A stretch of DNA of 64,000 nucleotides from Zonotrichia leucophrys gambelii (taxonomy: Eukaryota; Chordata; Aves; Passeriformes; Passerellidae), in assembly GCF_028769735.1 (NCBI RefSeq), contig NC_088178.1, positions 29,303,357 to 29,367,356 of the forward strand, read 5' to 3'. Made by a program: the position numbers and the translations under genes. Below the pieces are notes generated by a model that was not told the origin of the DNA, searched no databases, and was given only the letters and a program-made list of their open reading frames with translations. Below, piece by piece: positions 24,879 through 36,965 of this stretch (the stretch's first letter is position 1; each line of letters starts with the position of its first letter).

Positions 24879-26143
24879 TGTCATGGTTTGAGCCTGGCAC
24901 AGGAGCTCGTCTCCCATGAAAATGCCCCACCGGTGACTATGCTGTGAGATCGGACCAGAATAAGCAAAACAGCTCCAACTTAAAAAATAACACTTTATTA
25001 CCTAAAACTACAGGAAAAATAGGAAAGACTATAAGGAAAAAATAAAAAATTGAAAATCTTAAAACACTTTCCTCCTCCCCACTCCGACTTTCCAATCAAT
25101 ACATCTCTCAACAACTGCTCAGCCTTGGCCCACACGTTAGATCAAAAACTGCAGTTCATGAAAGAAAGGAAAAGTCCTTCTAGTTCCATAGGCTTCTCGT
25201 GGAGACACTATTGAGACCCTCGTGTCTTCCCTGTCACTCCGGCACCACCGGAAAGTCCATTTGCTTGTGACACGTTCCTTCCATGCTCAGTGACTCACCA
25301 CCGAAGACATGGCCAGAGCTGCTTTTAGGGTGTCTTTCAAGGATTGCTTGTTCACTCCAAAAAGGCACAAGTCTCTGCTTTTGGGACAACTTCCCCCCAT
25401 AGTATTTCAACCCCTGGGGCCGGGGGCCTCACAATGATACCCTCCTGGGTTTGAGGCATTTGCCTCCCCTAAATGCAGTCTGTGTCACAGGAACAACTGA
25501 GTCATTGAAAAGATAAGTCAGCTAAAAGGCCACTCCTAATATCTTACCATCCTAATCCTCCACAACTCCTGGGCAAAGTCTTATCTCATTCATCTCTTCA
25601 TCTCCCTTCTATTCAGCTTCGAGAGATTATGCATTTTCGCAAGGCCCATCATCAAGAAAGGTTAAAAGTTTTCAGTCTCTGTCTGTCCTGGAGATGATAC
25701 CACACAATGCTTGCTGCGGCCGGCGGGCTCTGACTCTCTCCCCTTTCACTCCTGGCGGGCTGCCATCACATTCGGTCGCCGGCTTCTCTCTTCTCCGGAG
25801 GGGGGGGGGTGGGGGGGGGCGGGGGGAAGGGCTGGCGTGCCGTATCTCTTGGCTCCCCCCCTTCCATCCTACGAGCCCCTCTGTCCAGGCCCTGGCCCCA
25901 GCCTCACGCATGGCTGTCCCTCCCCCGCCAGCAGCAGCGGCCGGCGGGGGCAAAGAGCATCTGACCTCCTCGCCGACGAGTCCAAAGAGGAATGCCAGGG
26001 CAGTGCCCTGCTTTTAACCCGTGTATTCTCGAGGTGTTGTCCAAACCCCACTGGCTACACATGTTTTGCAGATGAACTCAAAACCTTCATTGGTTTGACC
26101 ACAGCTTCCCAGAATTGCCAACTACTTCCGGATAACCATGACA
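24879..26143 (-). mobile_element. 5' LTR of the nested element, rich in single-base gaps
   Basis: 1265 bp, collinear with the 3' LTR but 68 bp shorter. The loss is through dozens of scattered 1-3-base deletions, mostly inside doublets and short runs. The G run is broken by T and C (about 25800-25827). Confidence 0.85.
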
Positions 26144-26148
26144 GGGCG
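26144..26148. repeat. Right 5-bp target-site duplication (GGGCG)
   Basis: Partner of 23345-23349. Removing the element and one copy gives a continuous older LTR sequence (CTGAGGGCGAAAGGCC). Confidence 0.8.
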
Positions 26149-26765
26149 AAAGGCCGACGCCCCTCTGCAATTCCTGGCCAGGCCCTTCGGCGTCTGAGGG
26201 CCTCGGGCTGTGTGCTGGCGGACTGGCTCACACCCTGGTATAGGGGAGGAACGGAGCTGACCATTTCGGGGGTTAAACATCGGTTTATTGAAGGTGTAGC
26301 GGATCCAAACGTGGGGAAACCAACCAGGAAAAGTTTTCCAATAGGGAGTGCAACAGGATTATAAAGGAGGGGGGTGGGTACAGGCGGAACCAATCGGGAA
26401 AGGTGAGGGGATGAACTTCACAGAACTGACACTCCATGGAGACCAATAATCAAAAGGTAAAGGAGGTGTCCTGGGACCCCAGCCAGCCACCATCTCCAGA
26501 GAGGAGAAGGTTCTCGAAACCTGGGAGGAGAAGGGGGTGATTGACTGGACCCAGGGAGGAAACAACTTTCACTGATAAGGGAAACCAGGGGAGAGCAATT
26601 ACACATCGGCAACTATGAATAGCGGTTACTATGGCAACTTAGCTGACAGGCTAGCAGTGGCGGGAAAAACTGGGGGAACAAAACCATTTTACACATAATA
26701 GGGGAGAACAATACATAAATTGGGGGAATAACACAAGACACTTAACAACACACTACAACATCACA

Positions 26766-26929
26766 TGGTGCCCAAGCCTGTTTTTACAGCTAACAATCTC
26801 AGTTTGGGGAAGGAGAGCTCTTCATGTCAGTGGTGCAGGGCTCCTTGCAGAGCAGAGATGGATGAGGTGCCCTGGTTCCCAGGGGCTGCAGGGCATTTCC
26901 AGCAACGCCAGAGCCGGGGCTGGGAGGTG
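26766..26929. other. Spacer between LTRs, no gene seen
   Basis: GC-moderate unique DNA. Confidence 0.35.
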
Positions 26930-26935
26930 CAACAG

Positions 26936-27502
26936 TGTCGTTATCTCGCTTTTGAGGGGCTGGAAGGCCCGGGTGGCTTGGCAGCCGCGTATCGAAGACG
27001 AGAAGAGGCTCAGTTCTTCTTTCGGTTTTTATGTTATTATTGTTTATCTAAAAGATGTTCTTCAGCCGAACAGAGCTCTGCTCAGCAGCAGCCTGAGCCA
27101 CTGTGCGTCCCGGACCGCCACGTATCTTATACCCATTGTTACGTGTACAATATTTATCATTTTTCCCCAATACCATTTATTCTTATAACTCGGTGCACTC
27201 TCAGTAATAACCAATCCAAAAATGCCACCGTGGCCAAAGAGATGGAGGAGAAGAGAAAGAGAAGGAGGCAGGACACGCCCATTCCCCCATCTACTCCTCT
27301 AACCCTGTACAGAATCCTAACCTGTGTCTCACCTCTAATTATAATCTTTTCGCCATTCACCCGGTGAAGCCCTCTTATCTTCATAAAGGTGTCATCTCCG
27401 TGTAGGATCAAGTCAGCCCAGACACTTCTGGCAACTTCAGGGCTCCCGGCCCCAAGGTGGTCTCGGAGGCCCGGCATCCAGACTCAGATCTGAGATCCCA
27501 CA
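26936..27502 (-). mobile_element. Solo LTR with perfect 6-bp target duplication
   Basis: It begins TGTCG and ends CCACA, and is flanked by CAACAG at 26930-26935 and 27503-27508. On the minus strand it has GGATTGG, AGTTATAAGAATAAATGG and GGGTATAAGATACG elements and a R/U5-like AT-rich stretch. A 6-bp duplication fits class II (ERVK-like) elements. A 106-residue minus-strand frame at 27157-27477 lies wholly inside the LTR and is not taken as a gene. Confidence 0.8.
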
Positions 27503-27508
27503 CAACAG

Positions 27509-30500
27509 GAGCTCAATTCCTGGCTTTCCTGGCCGGGGGGATGAGTTCACTCCCTGTGCTCCCAGATGGGCATGTGAAGGTGCTGCTGCCGTGTCCCAGC
27601 CCTGCAGCAGGCGCGTTCGTGTCGCTGCTTGCCTTCACTGACTGCTTTTCCCGTTGCCATCTCTCTGCTTCTTCATTGTTCTTACCCCAAACCAAACCAA
27701 CAGTTTTATTTTCATTTTCTCCCCAGATTTCTCTGCTGAAAAATATCCCTTCTGCTGCCTTGCTGGGAAGCAGAAACTGGGTTTGTGTAGAGCTCTGGAG
27801 CAGCTGCAGAGGAGGAAGATGGTGATGGCGGCCAGCTCCAAACCCCACTTCTGGCTCCCCCTCCCCTGAACTCCGACTCATTCCACCAGCACGTTTTCAT
27901 TGTGCTTCAAGCAGATGAATAAAATACATCAAGACAAATCAATAGTGCCCAGAAGCTCAAATGCATTTTCTTGAGCTCACCCACTTCCCAGCACAGCCCT
28001 TTCCAGAAGGATGAGCTTGCTGCTGGCACAGCTCACAGGTACCCACTTGCTGCCTGGCTGCCTGCCAGCCACACCACTGGGGCTAGACAATGCTGCTCTC
28101 ATGGACTGGCTCCACATCCACAGGGGTATTTATGGATATATATGGAGATTTTTTTTTTCTAGGATATATATATATATATATATCCCAGAAAAAGTTGGAT
28201 GTGCAACAGCTGGGTTTTATAAGGGCAAGTTTGGAAATGGAGTGTGCTGGTGGGGAGGCACAAAGCACAGCAGTGACCTCAACCTGAGCAATAATTAAAT
28301 GTTTTCAGATGGGAAATGTCACGTTTGTCACCAAAATGATCCAATATTGATCGTGTCCCTCTCTGTCCACACAGCCCAGAGTTTGTGTAGCTGACTGAGG
28401 CATTTCTCAGGTCATGCCCAGCACGGTCCAGGCTCCCTGTCCCATTCAGGGGCACACATGTGACACAGAGCACGTAGCATTCCTAAAATCTTTAATGCCT
28501 GGACAAATTCCAAAGCTCACTCTGCTACTGCTGTTTTCCTCATGTATGCTTTTGGAAATGACAATTCCTCACTCTGGGTTAAAAAGCAGCATTTTGAGGT
28601 GGGGTTTACCATATTCCCCCTTCCTCTCTCATAAGGAGATTGGGAATTAAGGTTGTGTTTCCAGGAGGGGTGTTGTTCATAATGGCCCAGAGGGTTCAGA
28701 AATCCAGGCAGGATGGCAAACAAGCTCCAGATCTGGAGGAAAGTGGAAATTTTTGCCATGAAGGATGAGCTGAGTGCCCCAGTCCAGCTGTGCTGGTTGA
28801 ATGGAGTCAGCAGGACCACATGGCTGCTGTGGGAAGGGAAAAAATAAAGTGTCAGAGTTCTCAGAGAAATGTGATGTTCTGGCTGGTCTCTGTCGCCCTG
28901 GGTGGCCTTTAAATGGCACAGTCCACACTAAGAGGAGAACTGTCACAGTGCACTTGAATATGGTTTCTAACCTGCTGAGAACATCCAGATTGCAACACAA
29001 AATCTGGTGGAAATAGCTGAAGTTCCCACTCCAGTCCACGAAAGCCATGGAGGTCAGGAGCAGTGCAGGAATTTTCTCCCATCTCTGTTTCCCTCATTTC
29101 CTCCTATATTTCAGGCAGCTGTTTTAAAAGGCTGTGACATTTCCTTTAACTTAGCTGAGTTCAAGAGGTGAAGAAGGGAGAAGTCCACAGTCTAAGAAGG
29201 AACTCAACAAACCCCGTTCCTCTGATAATTTTCAGATAAAACTGCCGTGAGTTTTCCTTTAATGGGGCTGCACACAACTGCAGAAGCTTGGCACATTTAC
29301 ATCCAAAATTAATTAGGCTTCATTAGCAATAATACTGTGGAAATTTTCATTTTCAGAGTCCCCTGGATCCATTTCAAACCAGGATGCAGGAGATGGGGAT
29401 GTTCTGCACAGGGAGGAGATTTTGCCCAACCACGTGATGTTGTTATCACTCTGGGAATGTCAGCACACAGAACACACCAAACCAGGCACATCCTCGTGGA
29501 GCTTCTCAGTTGTCTCTGTGATTTGTGTCCATCTCATCCTGTGGAGAGCCTAGTTCAAGCATGGCTTAAAGAAAGAGGCCATGAAGGTATTCAGCTAAGG
29601 GAAAAAGCAGCCTTTCCCAGGCTTAATCATGTAAATAATTAGATTCTCAGCCACCTTTTATATAAACAAGATTCTCAGACCGTTTCCTCAAAAACAGGCA
29701 ATATTCTGTCCTTGGCTGCTCTGGGAACAGATATGAAGGTTTTGAGAACTTTTCATATCATGGTGAGAACACTGATCTTGGTTTCAGTAAACTAACTTCA
29801 GGTATTGTAAACAAAAGGAGGAGCTGATGTTTTCTCTACAGCCTGTCAGGAGCTCAGATTTTGCAATATGCATGAATTTAATTAACACTGTTATAAAAAG
29901 TGCCTGGTTGATCAATAAATCGGAGTCAGATGCTGAACCAACAAAGGTGGGTCGCTCCCTTCACTTCAACATCATCCAGCACAGCCTGTGCTTCTGTGGG
30001 AGAGGGGTTAACTCATCCACTTCCCTCTGGAAGATGCTGCTCCAACACTGACACCCTTTTGTGTGTTATCATCAAGTCATGCTGTATTTAAAATAAGCTG
30101 GAGGTGAGACTCCCATCATGGAAAACAGCTTTCCCTGTTCCAATTAAACCACTGATTCTCACTGACCCCACTTGTTCCTCTACCAGCCCTTTCTCCAGGG
30201 CTCTTTGCCACCACCAGACCCAACCTGCCTGTGCTGGTGCTGCCCTTGTGTGTGCATGGCCTTGGACTTCCCAGCACCCTCAGCCCAGGCTGCTCCAGGC
30301 AGCAGGGATGAGACCCATGGAGGGGATCCACAGCTCCACTGTCCATCCACCAACACCTCCAGCAGGAATCATTTGCTCTCTGCCAGTCTTATTTTTAGGC
30401 AGGAGGAATCTGAGGCTTGTGCAAATGTTTAAACACACGTCTCTGCTGAATTATTCAGTGTGCTCTGCCTGCTCCTGGAGTTCATTCAAAGGGAGGGCAG

Positions 30501-33500
30501 TCCACAGAGCTCTGGCATTCACCGTGGAGAGCAGGAGGCAGAGGCAGCACCAACAATTCCCTGCCCTCTCCAGCCCTCCTGCCCCAGCTCTGGGCTCCCC
30601 TAGCACTGCTCAGCACCTAATCTGAGCAAATCTGCCTTAATTTCAGGTGGCCCTGTGTGGCACAGAGCTGGGGACTGCTGTGCCCTGAGCTGTGGGTGAG
30701 GCTGCAGTGCCTGACTTAAGGAAGTCCAAGGAAAAACCTGAGCAGCTTTAAATTTTCCTCCATTTTCTGCTCTGGTTGAAAGAGGTTTTTTCCAGGGGCA
30801 GATGCACATCCCTGTGCACCACAAACCCCACAGTGCAGCTCTCAGCCTCTTGAAGTCAAAGGAGAACTTGAGATTTGAATTCTAATTTCACCTATGAACT
30901 GAAGCACAGCTGGGAGCCAAACCCTTTGGAGCAGAGGGGTCTTTCCTCTGGTTCCACCCCTCCCAGAAAAATTAGAACATTTGCCCAACATCATTTAAAG
31001 AGCTTGTATAAGAGTATATTAATCCACATGTGGGTCTGTGCACCTCTCCTGCTCCTGTGAAATGCTATGAAGAGCAAATTATGTACCAAACTCTGCAATC
31101 TTGGCTTGCTCATCTGCCCAAATGCAGCAATTACAGCAGTAACTGACACTGCACCACACTGGAACACTCAGCTCCTGCTGAGTACTTTTGTCCCTGAGCA
31201 GCCATCACATAAAGTCACAGTTTTCCTTAGTGAATCAAGCTAATGACAAAATGCAGGGTTTCCATATAATCCAATGACTCAGCAAGCAGCTGTTTCCAAA
31301 ATGTGAGATACAGGCAGAAATATCTCATGGAGAAAGGAGAAGGGGTCGTGTCACCCTCTGCTCACACACTGCTTTTCCCAGTTCCAGGGGAAAGCAGGAC
31401 AGTACAGACTCCTGCAGCTCATTCCACATTGTGCAGCAGCTCCAGGCTCACACTGAGGATTTCCTTAATCAGATATAAACTCAAGTTGCTTTCTGGTACA
31501 TCTAATATTTGCATGGGGACATTGTAAGTAGGCGGCTTGGTTTGCAAAGATGTTTAATCACGGAGGTCTGGGTTAGAGTTCAAGTTCAAGTGTCTGCACT
31601 AAGCTGGAGAAGGTCTAAATAAGCAGCAATTGAAACAGTCTGACTCATGCAGGGCACTGCTGGACTTTGAAATGGCTGAGGGCTTAAAGCTCTGTTGGGA
31701 AGAATTTTTATTTTAGTCCAATAGCAACAGAAGGTACATTTGGGGGGGGGAAAGGCATTTTGGGGGAAGGCAACATCTTCATCTGGTTTCAAGGGCTGCA
31801 GACAGGGGATGCCTTTAATCCTGCTGCTGTCAGAAGGGCCAGGCTGCTCCAAGCAGCAGCTGCCACCCTTAAAAGGCTGAGCTGGGGCTGGGAGCCAGGA
31901 GCAGAGCAGCCATTCCAGCCTCACAGCCCTGAGGAGACATCCCAGGAGCAGAAACGCTCCTCTCCCCACGTGGAACGTGGGTGGGAAGGCAGCGGAGTCC
32001 AGACAGGAAAAGGGACTTTCCTGATGCAAGAGCCTGAGAACTGCTGGGTGAGAACAGACCCATCTGGAATGGCAGCTGAGACACAGCAGCAGGAACTGCC
32101 CTGCCTTGGCATCAGTCCCAGCAATCACAGACAGAGAGGGGATGGGCCTTGTTTCTGTACCCCTGCATTCGGGTTGTTTGTGTCTTGCATCAACACGTTG
32201 GTAGGAGGAAGTGCTCCAGCAGCAAAAGAGACTCTGAGAGTTGCATTGTTCGTGTGCAGCAATGCTTGGACAGCAAACCCACCAGCCTGTCCCATTCCCA
32301 TATTGGTAGGAAGCTACAGGAAAAAGAGATGGATTCTCTGCCCAGTGTGCCAGAGAGGGAGATAAATTCCAGTGAATGTGACTGGAGAGGGGCTGCTCTG
32401 AAGCACAGGCTCAGTTCCTGTGCCATGGCAGAGCTGAGGCTGTGCCTGTTGTGACAGGAAATGAGAGGCACCAGTCACTGGGGCAGGCTGTGCAGCCCCA
32501 CACGAGTGTCCCACACACAGCTCTGCTGCACATCCCTAAAAACAGCACGGGTTGGTCATTAACCTCAAACCTGAGGCATGGCCAGGCAGGTGAGCAAGTG
32601 TACTCCTTGGATCTGATCCAAAACAAACCTTGGATCTGCCTCTGAGCACTCACCTTGCTTTCTGTGGGCAGGAAAGAACTTGATGGTTTCTATAGGGAGT
32701 CACCAGGCTGTTCCTATCAGGGAGCACCTGGAGCTGTGCCTGGGGCAGCACCACGAGCACCTGGCTGGATGCACTGCCTTTCTGCCAGGAAAGGGATTGC
32801 ACATTCCCTGAGCACCTGAAATGGGTAAAGAGAGAGCCCTGGGCAGCTTCCAAACGCTCCCATGGCCAGGATCCCCCAGCTCCTCCCTCTCCTGCCCATC
32901 CTGGAATGCAGGTGGCACAGGGAGGAGCAGCACAGCAGTGCTGTGGGACAGCCAGCACAGAGATGAGCACTGCTCCTTTCTGGGATAAGCACATTCCTGC
33001 CTGGAAGAGGTGCCTGTAACCTTTGCAAAGTGGAAGCTGAGGGTTGACTCTGCTCAGATTTTAATCCAGAATTTAAACTCTTGGTAGCAGGATGTGTTTT
33101 TTTATTGTTTGCAGTTTCTGGTGAGACAGAGCCCTCCTCCAGACGCAGCCTCGAGCCTCTGTCCCAGCACCAGTAAGAATTTCCCCCCTTTAAGTGACGC
33201 AGGCTGGCAAAACGTTCCATCAGTGGCTGCACAGCCCTGACCCCACCAGGCTGGCCCCAAAAACTTCCAGTGAGCAGCAGGGGAATGAAAAAGCATCTTT
33301 TCACCATCTTGGGGCTAATCCCTGTCCTGTGCCCGAGCAGCAGGGAAGCACAGGGCAAAGCCCTGCTGGACAAGAATTATCCAGCCCAGAAAGAAGAATT
33401 TCTAAACACCATTGGGTCAATGACCACGCCGAATGTCAGGATGGAGGGCAAACAGTGACCTCTGCAAAGTGCTGCATCAGCCTCGGCAGCCTGAATGCCA

Positions 33501-34258
33501 CCAGCTCCTCGGGGAAGGGCAGGAATCTGGGAAACGGGCACTGCACCGACATTCCTGCAGCTTTCCGGTCACTTTATGCAAAAATCTTGGGATTTCACAG
33601 TCCCACCACAAGCCGGCCCGCGGGGCCCCTCTGCTGTCGGGTCCCAGCACTGCAGAGTTAATTCACACGGCACAAAGATCAGCACAGGCCCCCTGAAAAT
33701 CACCTCATTTCCAGGGATTTTGATGACATCGCTGTAAAAAACGACCCAGGAAATTCAGTCTCCCACTCACAGAGCAGAGAAGCCCCGAGGAAACCCTGCA
33801 AGGGGCTGTCCCCGATCCACCAGTAACTCACTGCTGGGAAGAACCCATTTCCCACCTCTAATTCCCACGTAGAGACCTCTGAGTTACAGTAACCAGCCAA
33901 GACTGTGGAATCTTAACAAAAAAAATTAAAAAGTATCTTAAAAGGGCTTCATTTTCTCTATTGCTACAGAATAATTTGTTCTGTTACCAAGTAACCCCCC
34001 CCGAGGGGCCTCTGTGTTATTTAATATCCACCAGGCTGCACAGGACCCTGCTTTGGGAACCATTCCTGACCACTTCCAAAGCACAGCATTTCTGGAAGCC
34101 CTCCCCAGAGGAAACAGCCAATACCGAGGCAGAGTGTGTAATATTTTATTGAACAAACGTGACCTTTATGCCAAGGGCTCCAGGTGACATGAGCACACTC
34201 CAGTGGAGCAGGACGAGGTGGCTGTGGTGGCCCCAGGGTGCCGTGAAGCTCAGATGGC
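27509..34258. other. No protein-coding gene seen; likely mir-101-1 primary transcript and downstream DNA
   Basis: Unique-looking DNA with a short TA run at 28160-28180 and a G9 run at 31741-31750. No frame encodes a recognised protein on either strand. Confidence 0.4.
34145..34150 (-). promoter_or_regulatory. Minus-strand AATAAA downstream of mir-101-1
   Basis: This is a polyadenylation hexamer on the minus strand, 109 nt past the hairpin. It is a possible 3' end for the microRNA primary transcript. A lone hexamer is weak evidence. Confidence 0.25.
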
Positions 34259-34333
34259 TGCCATCCTTCAGTTATCACAGTACTGTACCTTTACAAGAGA
34301 CAGCATCAGCACTGTGATAACTGAGCCAGGGCA
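34259..34333 (-). ncRNA. MIR101-1: mir-101-1 microRNA precursor hairpin
   Basis: On the minus strand this 75-nt segment folds into a hairpin whose 3' arm contains the mature miR-101-3p sequence (plus-strand coordinates 34267-34287, reverse complement of UACAGUACUGUGAUAACUGA+A) and whose 5' arm contains miR-101-5p (34302-34323). It is the same length as the human mir-101-1 precursor as I remember it. The visible differences are confined to the terminal loop at about 34293-34298. miR-101 represses EZH2 among other targets. In human, mir-101-1 also lies between JAK1 and AK4 on the strand opposite AK4, so locus and orientation agree. A minus-strand AATAAA at 34145-34150 could end the primary transcript. 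Confidence 0.97.
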
Positions 34334-36599
34334 GCCTGGCAGTCATTGGCCCCTCCGTGGCACCGCCGAGTCCTCGGTGTCCTCCTCCCTCAGTGTCCCA
34401 AAAACCCCACGTCACCCCTCAGGTGAAAGCCTCAGGAGCCTTAACACAAGTGGCTTTGCAGCTGAGGTTCACTCCAGGAAATCATCCACATAATTAGTGT
34501 TAAATCTTAATGACCACGGCGGCTTCCGAGCGGTTTTAAGCAGCAGCTCCTTGTGGGCAAATCCACCCACGCTGGCTTTAATGGAGAGAGAGAGCACCCA
34601 CCCCTGCTCCAGGGGACAGCCCTTCCTCCCCCTCAAATCCAGGCAGGCAGCAGCTCTTGGCTCGTGCTGCCAGGGCTGGGTGTCAGGAGCAGTGGGGACA
34701 GTGGCAGGCAGCCAGGAGAGCGGCAGCACGGCGGGCACGGCCCCGACGGCGGCACCAGCCCCGAGGGTGGCACCGGCACCGTGCCCTGAGCCCGCCACGC
34801 TCCTGCTGCTGCCTGCTCTTCCTTCCAGGCATTCCTGGATTGCCCAGCCCAGCCCTCACCCTCCTTGGAGCCTGGCACGTGTGTCTGCACAGGCAGCACG
34901 GCCCATCCTGCCGTGCCCTCCCAGGGCCAGCCGTGCCCACAGCGACTGCAGGCAGCAGCCTCCAGGTGCCCCAGCTGGCATTTTTAGCTCATCAAATCCA
35001 CATAAAAACATTTGAAATGCACAATCCCACTAATTAGTTAAATTACAAGCTTCCATCCACCTATATTTACTCCCCTCCATTGTTTTTTTTTCCCCTTCCT
35101 TAAAAACAGGCACTGCTGAAAAGATCATGGAACTATTTCTCCACCCACCACTTTGTTGTGCATGTCTACAACTTTACCCCCTCTTGGCTTTTTTTTTCTT
35201 TCCTAAAACCAGGCACTCCTGAAAACATCACAAAATTATTTCTACCACCCCCACGTTGCCTGAGGGAATTGGATACATCAAGTTCTGAAATGACTTTAAG
35301 AAAACACAAGGGTTTCACGCTGCCAAAGTTAATGTGTTACTAAGTTTCCAATAAAAGTCCATTTATGATGTTGATGGAGCAGCACAAGGAGCTTCCATGT
35401 TTCCACCAGCAGGAAGCAGAAACTCCAAAAATTGTTTGGTTATTTTTTTTTTTAACACTCTAAATAACTCACCTGGCAAAGAGAAGGTGCTGAGATGTCC
35501 CCGAGGCTGTTTTTAGGAGACAAACACAAAACGCTGGGCTGGATCCAGCCGTGAAAACGCTGCCTTACAAGTTTGCAACTCCAGAGGGCAACGGAGAGGC
35601 AAACGTGGAATATGGGAGCAGCAGCACGCAGGGGAAAAAAAAACATTTGCACATTTTAAAACAAACTCCAAACATACATTACATAAAAGGGGGACAGTCA
35701 ACAGATTATGCAATGCTGACGTCAGGCAGCACAGATGACTTCAGCATGCATCCCCAAATTTGCAGATTTGCCACAGTTTGGGGATTAATCATTAAGGAAT
35801 TGGCTGTTGCTAGGAAAGCACAACAAAAACTTGCTAAAAATATTAATGGATTCTGTCCGTGCAAGGGTGGGTTTTGAAAAGGAAAGGAGCTGCATGAGCA
35901 ACGAGCCCTTGGCTCTCACTCCCAGGTGTTCTCACACCACCATTGGTATTCCAGGTGAGGAATCCTACTGATTTCAGCATGGCTTAAGAGTGGGGTTGGG
36001 AATTCTACATCTCACAGGCTGAGGTGATGAGAGAAGAATCACTGCTTTGCAATTCAAGCATGCTTTGATCACTCTATCAGGATTTTACTGCTCCAGCAGT
36101 TCCTTATCAGGGTTTTAAAGGGAGAGGGGGAACAATTCCTCCCCAGCACCCTCTGCAACAGCAGCAGCTGGAGTCACACCCGTATTCTAACGGCTGATGC
36201 CATTTTATCTGGAGGAGCCAGCTCTTCCCCCAGTTCAAATACAGTTTGTTGTGTTGCATCACACACACACACTGATTTTTGCTTTGCTTCAGCCAGACTA
36301 AAGCCACAAAGACCTGATGCAGAAAGCTCAAGCAGCTTCTCCATTTATCTGGAAAAAAACACCTTTTTGTAGCAAATCCCACATTAGTTTTGGAGTCCAG
36401 CACACATTTTTTTTCTTGTTATTGCTAAGGCCCTGCAAATTTCCGTACACTCTTTAAAAAAACCCTCCAGTTTCCAGTGTTTGCTGCCATTTCTCACCTT
36501 TGAAACCCGTTTAAGCTGGCCTGGCTGGTGTTTAAACTCCAGTTCCACCTCCTGCCCCTTTGGGGCTGGTGATATTTTTGCAGTTGTTTCATAGGAACC
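34334..36599. other. No coding gene seen; intron of the putative mir-101-1 transcript
   Basis: Contains an imperfect 115-bp tandem duplication at 35079-35265 (TTTTTTTCCCCTTCCTTAAA and TTTTTTTTCTTTCCTAAAAC arms) and a short (CA)n at 36261-36272. Confidence 0.4.
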
Positions 36600-36965
36600 A
36601 AAATTCCTTCAGCATCGTAGCGATGGGGCTGGGGACATTCCCTGCCCACAGCCCCAGGGCTGGTCCCTCCCCACCCCTACGCACGGGCCGAGGATCTCCG
36701 GGCGCTGCGAGCCGCTCTCACCCCGCGCGGGCTCCTGAGGGGAACAAACCTCATCTCCATCTTCCCCGGCGCGGTTTGAGCGCGAATCCCGGCCAGCCTG
36801 AGGAGGGAAGAAAACAAACAGCTGGTTACGGGGATGCAGCGGCGTGGGGCGGTGACACGGCCGGCGGCGGGCACGGCGGCGCTGAGGGGCGGCGGAGCCC
36901 GGCGGGGCCCGGGCCGCCACCGCCGCTCCTCCCAACTTCGCTGCCGGGGCGCTGCCCGAGCTTAC

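Larger units (their letters stand above)
23350..26143 (-). mobile_element. Two-LTR endogenous retroviral element with a 196-bp interior
   Basis: The left LTR 23350-24682 and right LTR 24879-26143 share one sequence, start TGTCATGGTTTGA and end CCATGACA, and are flanked by GGGCG on both sides. AATAAA in each LTR reads on the minus strand (left copy about 23468-23473), so the right LTR is the 5' one. The 196 bp between them has no reading frame. It ends in a minus-strand purine run beside the 3' LTR (24683-24697). No gag, pol or env remains. A 5-bp duplication is typical of ERVL-type elements. Confidence 0.85.
23313..26765 (-). mobile_element. Older LTR of about 660 bp, split by a nested element
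   Basis: The two parts are 23313-23349 and 26144-26765. On the minus strand the joined region shows, in order, a GATTGG box (about 26390), a TTTATAATCC TATA-like box (about 26360) and AATAAA (26281-26286), with ends TGTGATG...GGCCACA. That is the layout of a retroviral LTR. No matching target duplication was found (GCGTA left, TGGTG right), so the outer ends may be decayed or misplaced. No internal genes are attached. Confidence 0.6.

Noticed and set aside
27157..27477. 106-residue minus-strand frame as a retroviral envelope remnant
   Set aside because: It lies wholly inside a solo LTR bounded by a 6-bp duplication, in the U3-like part; no envelope features recognised.
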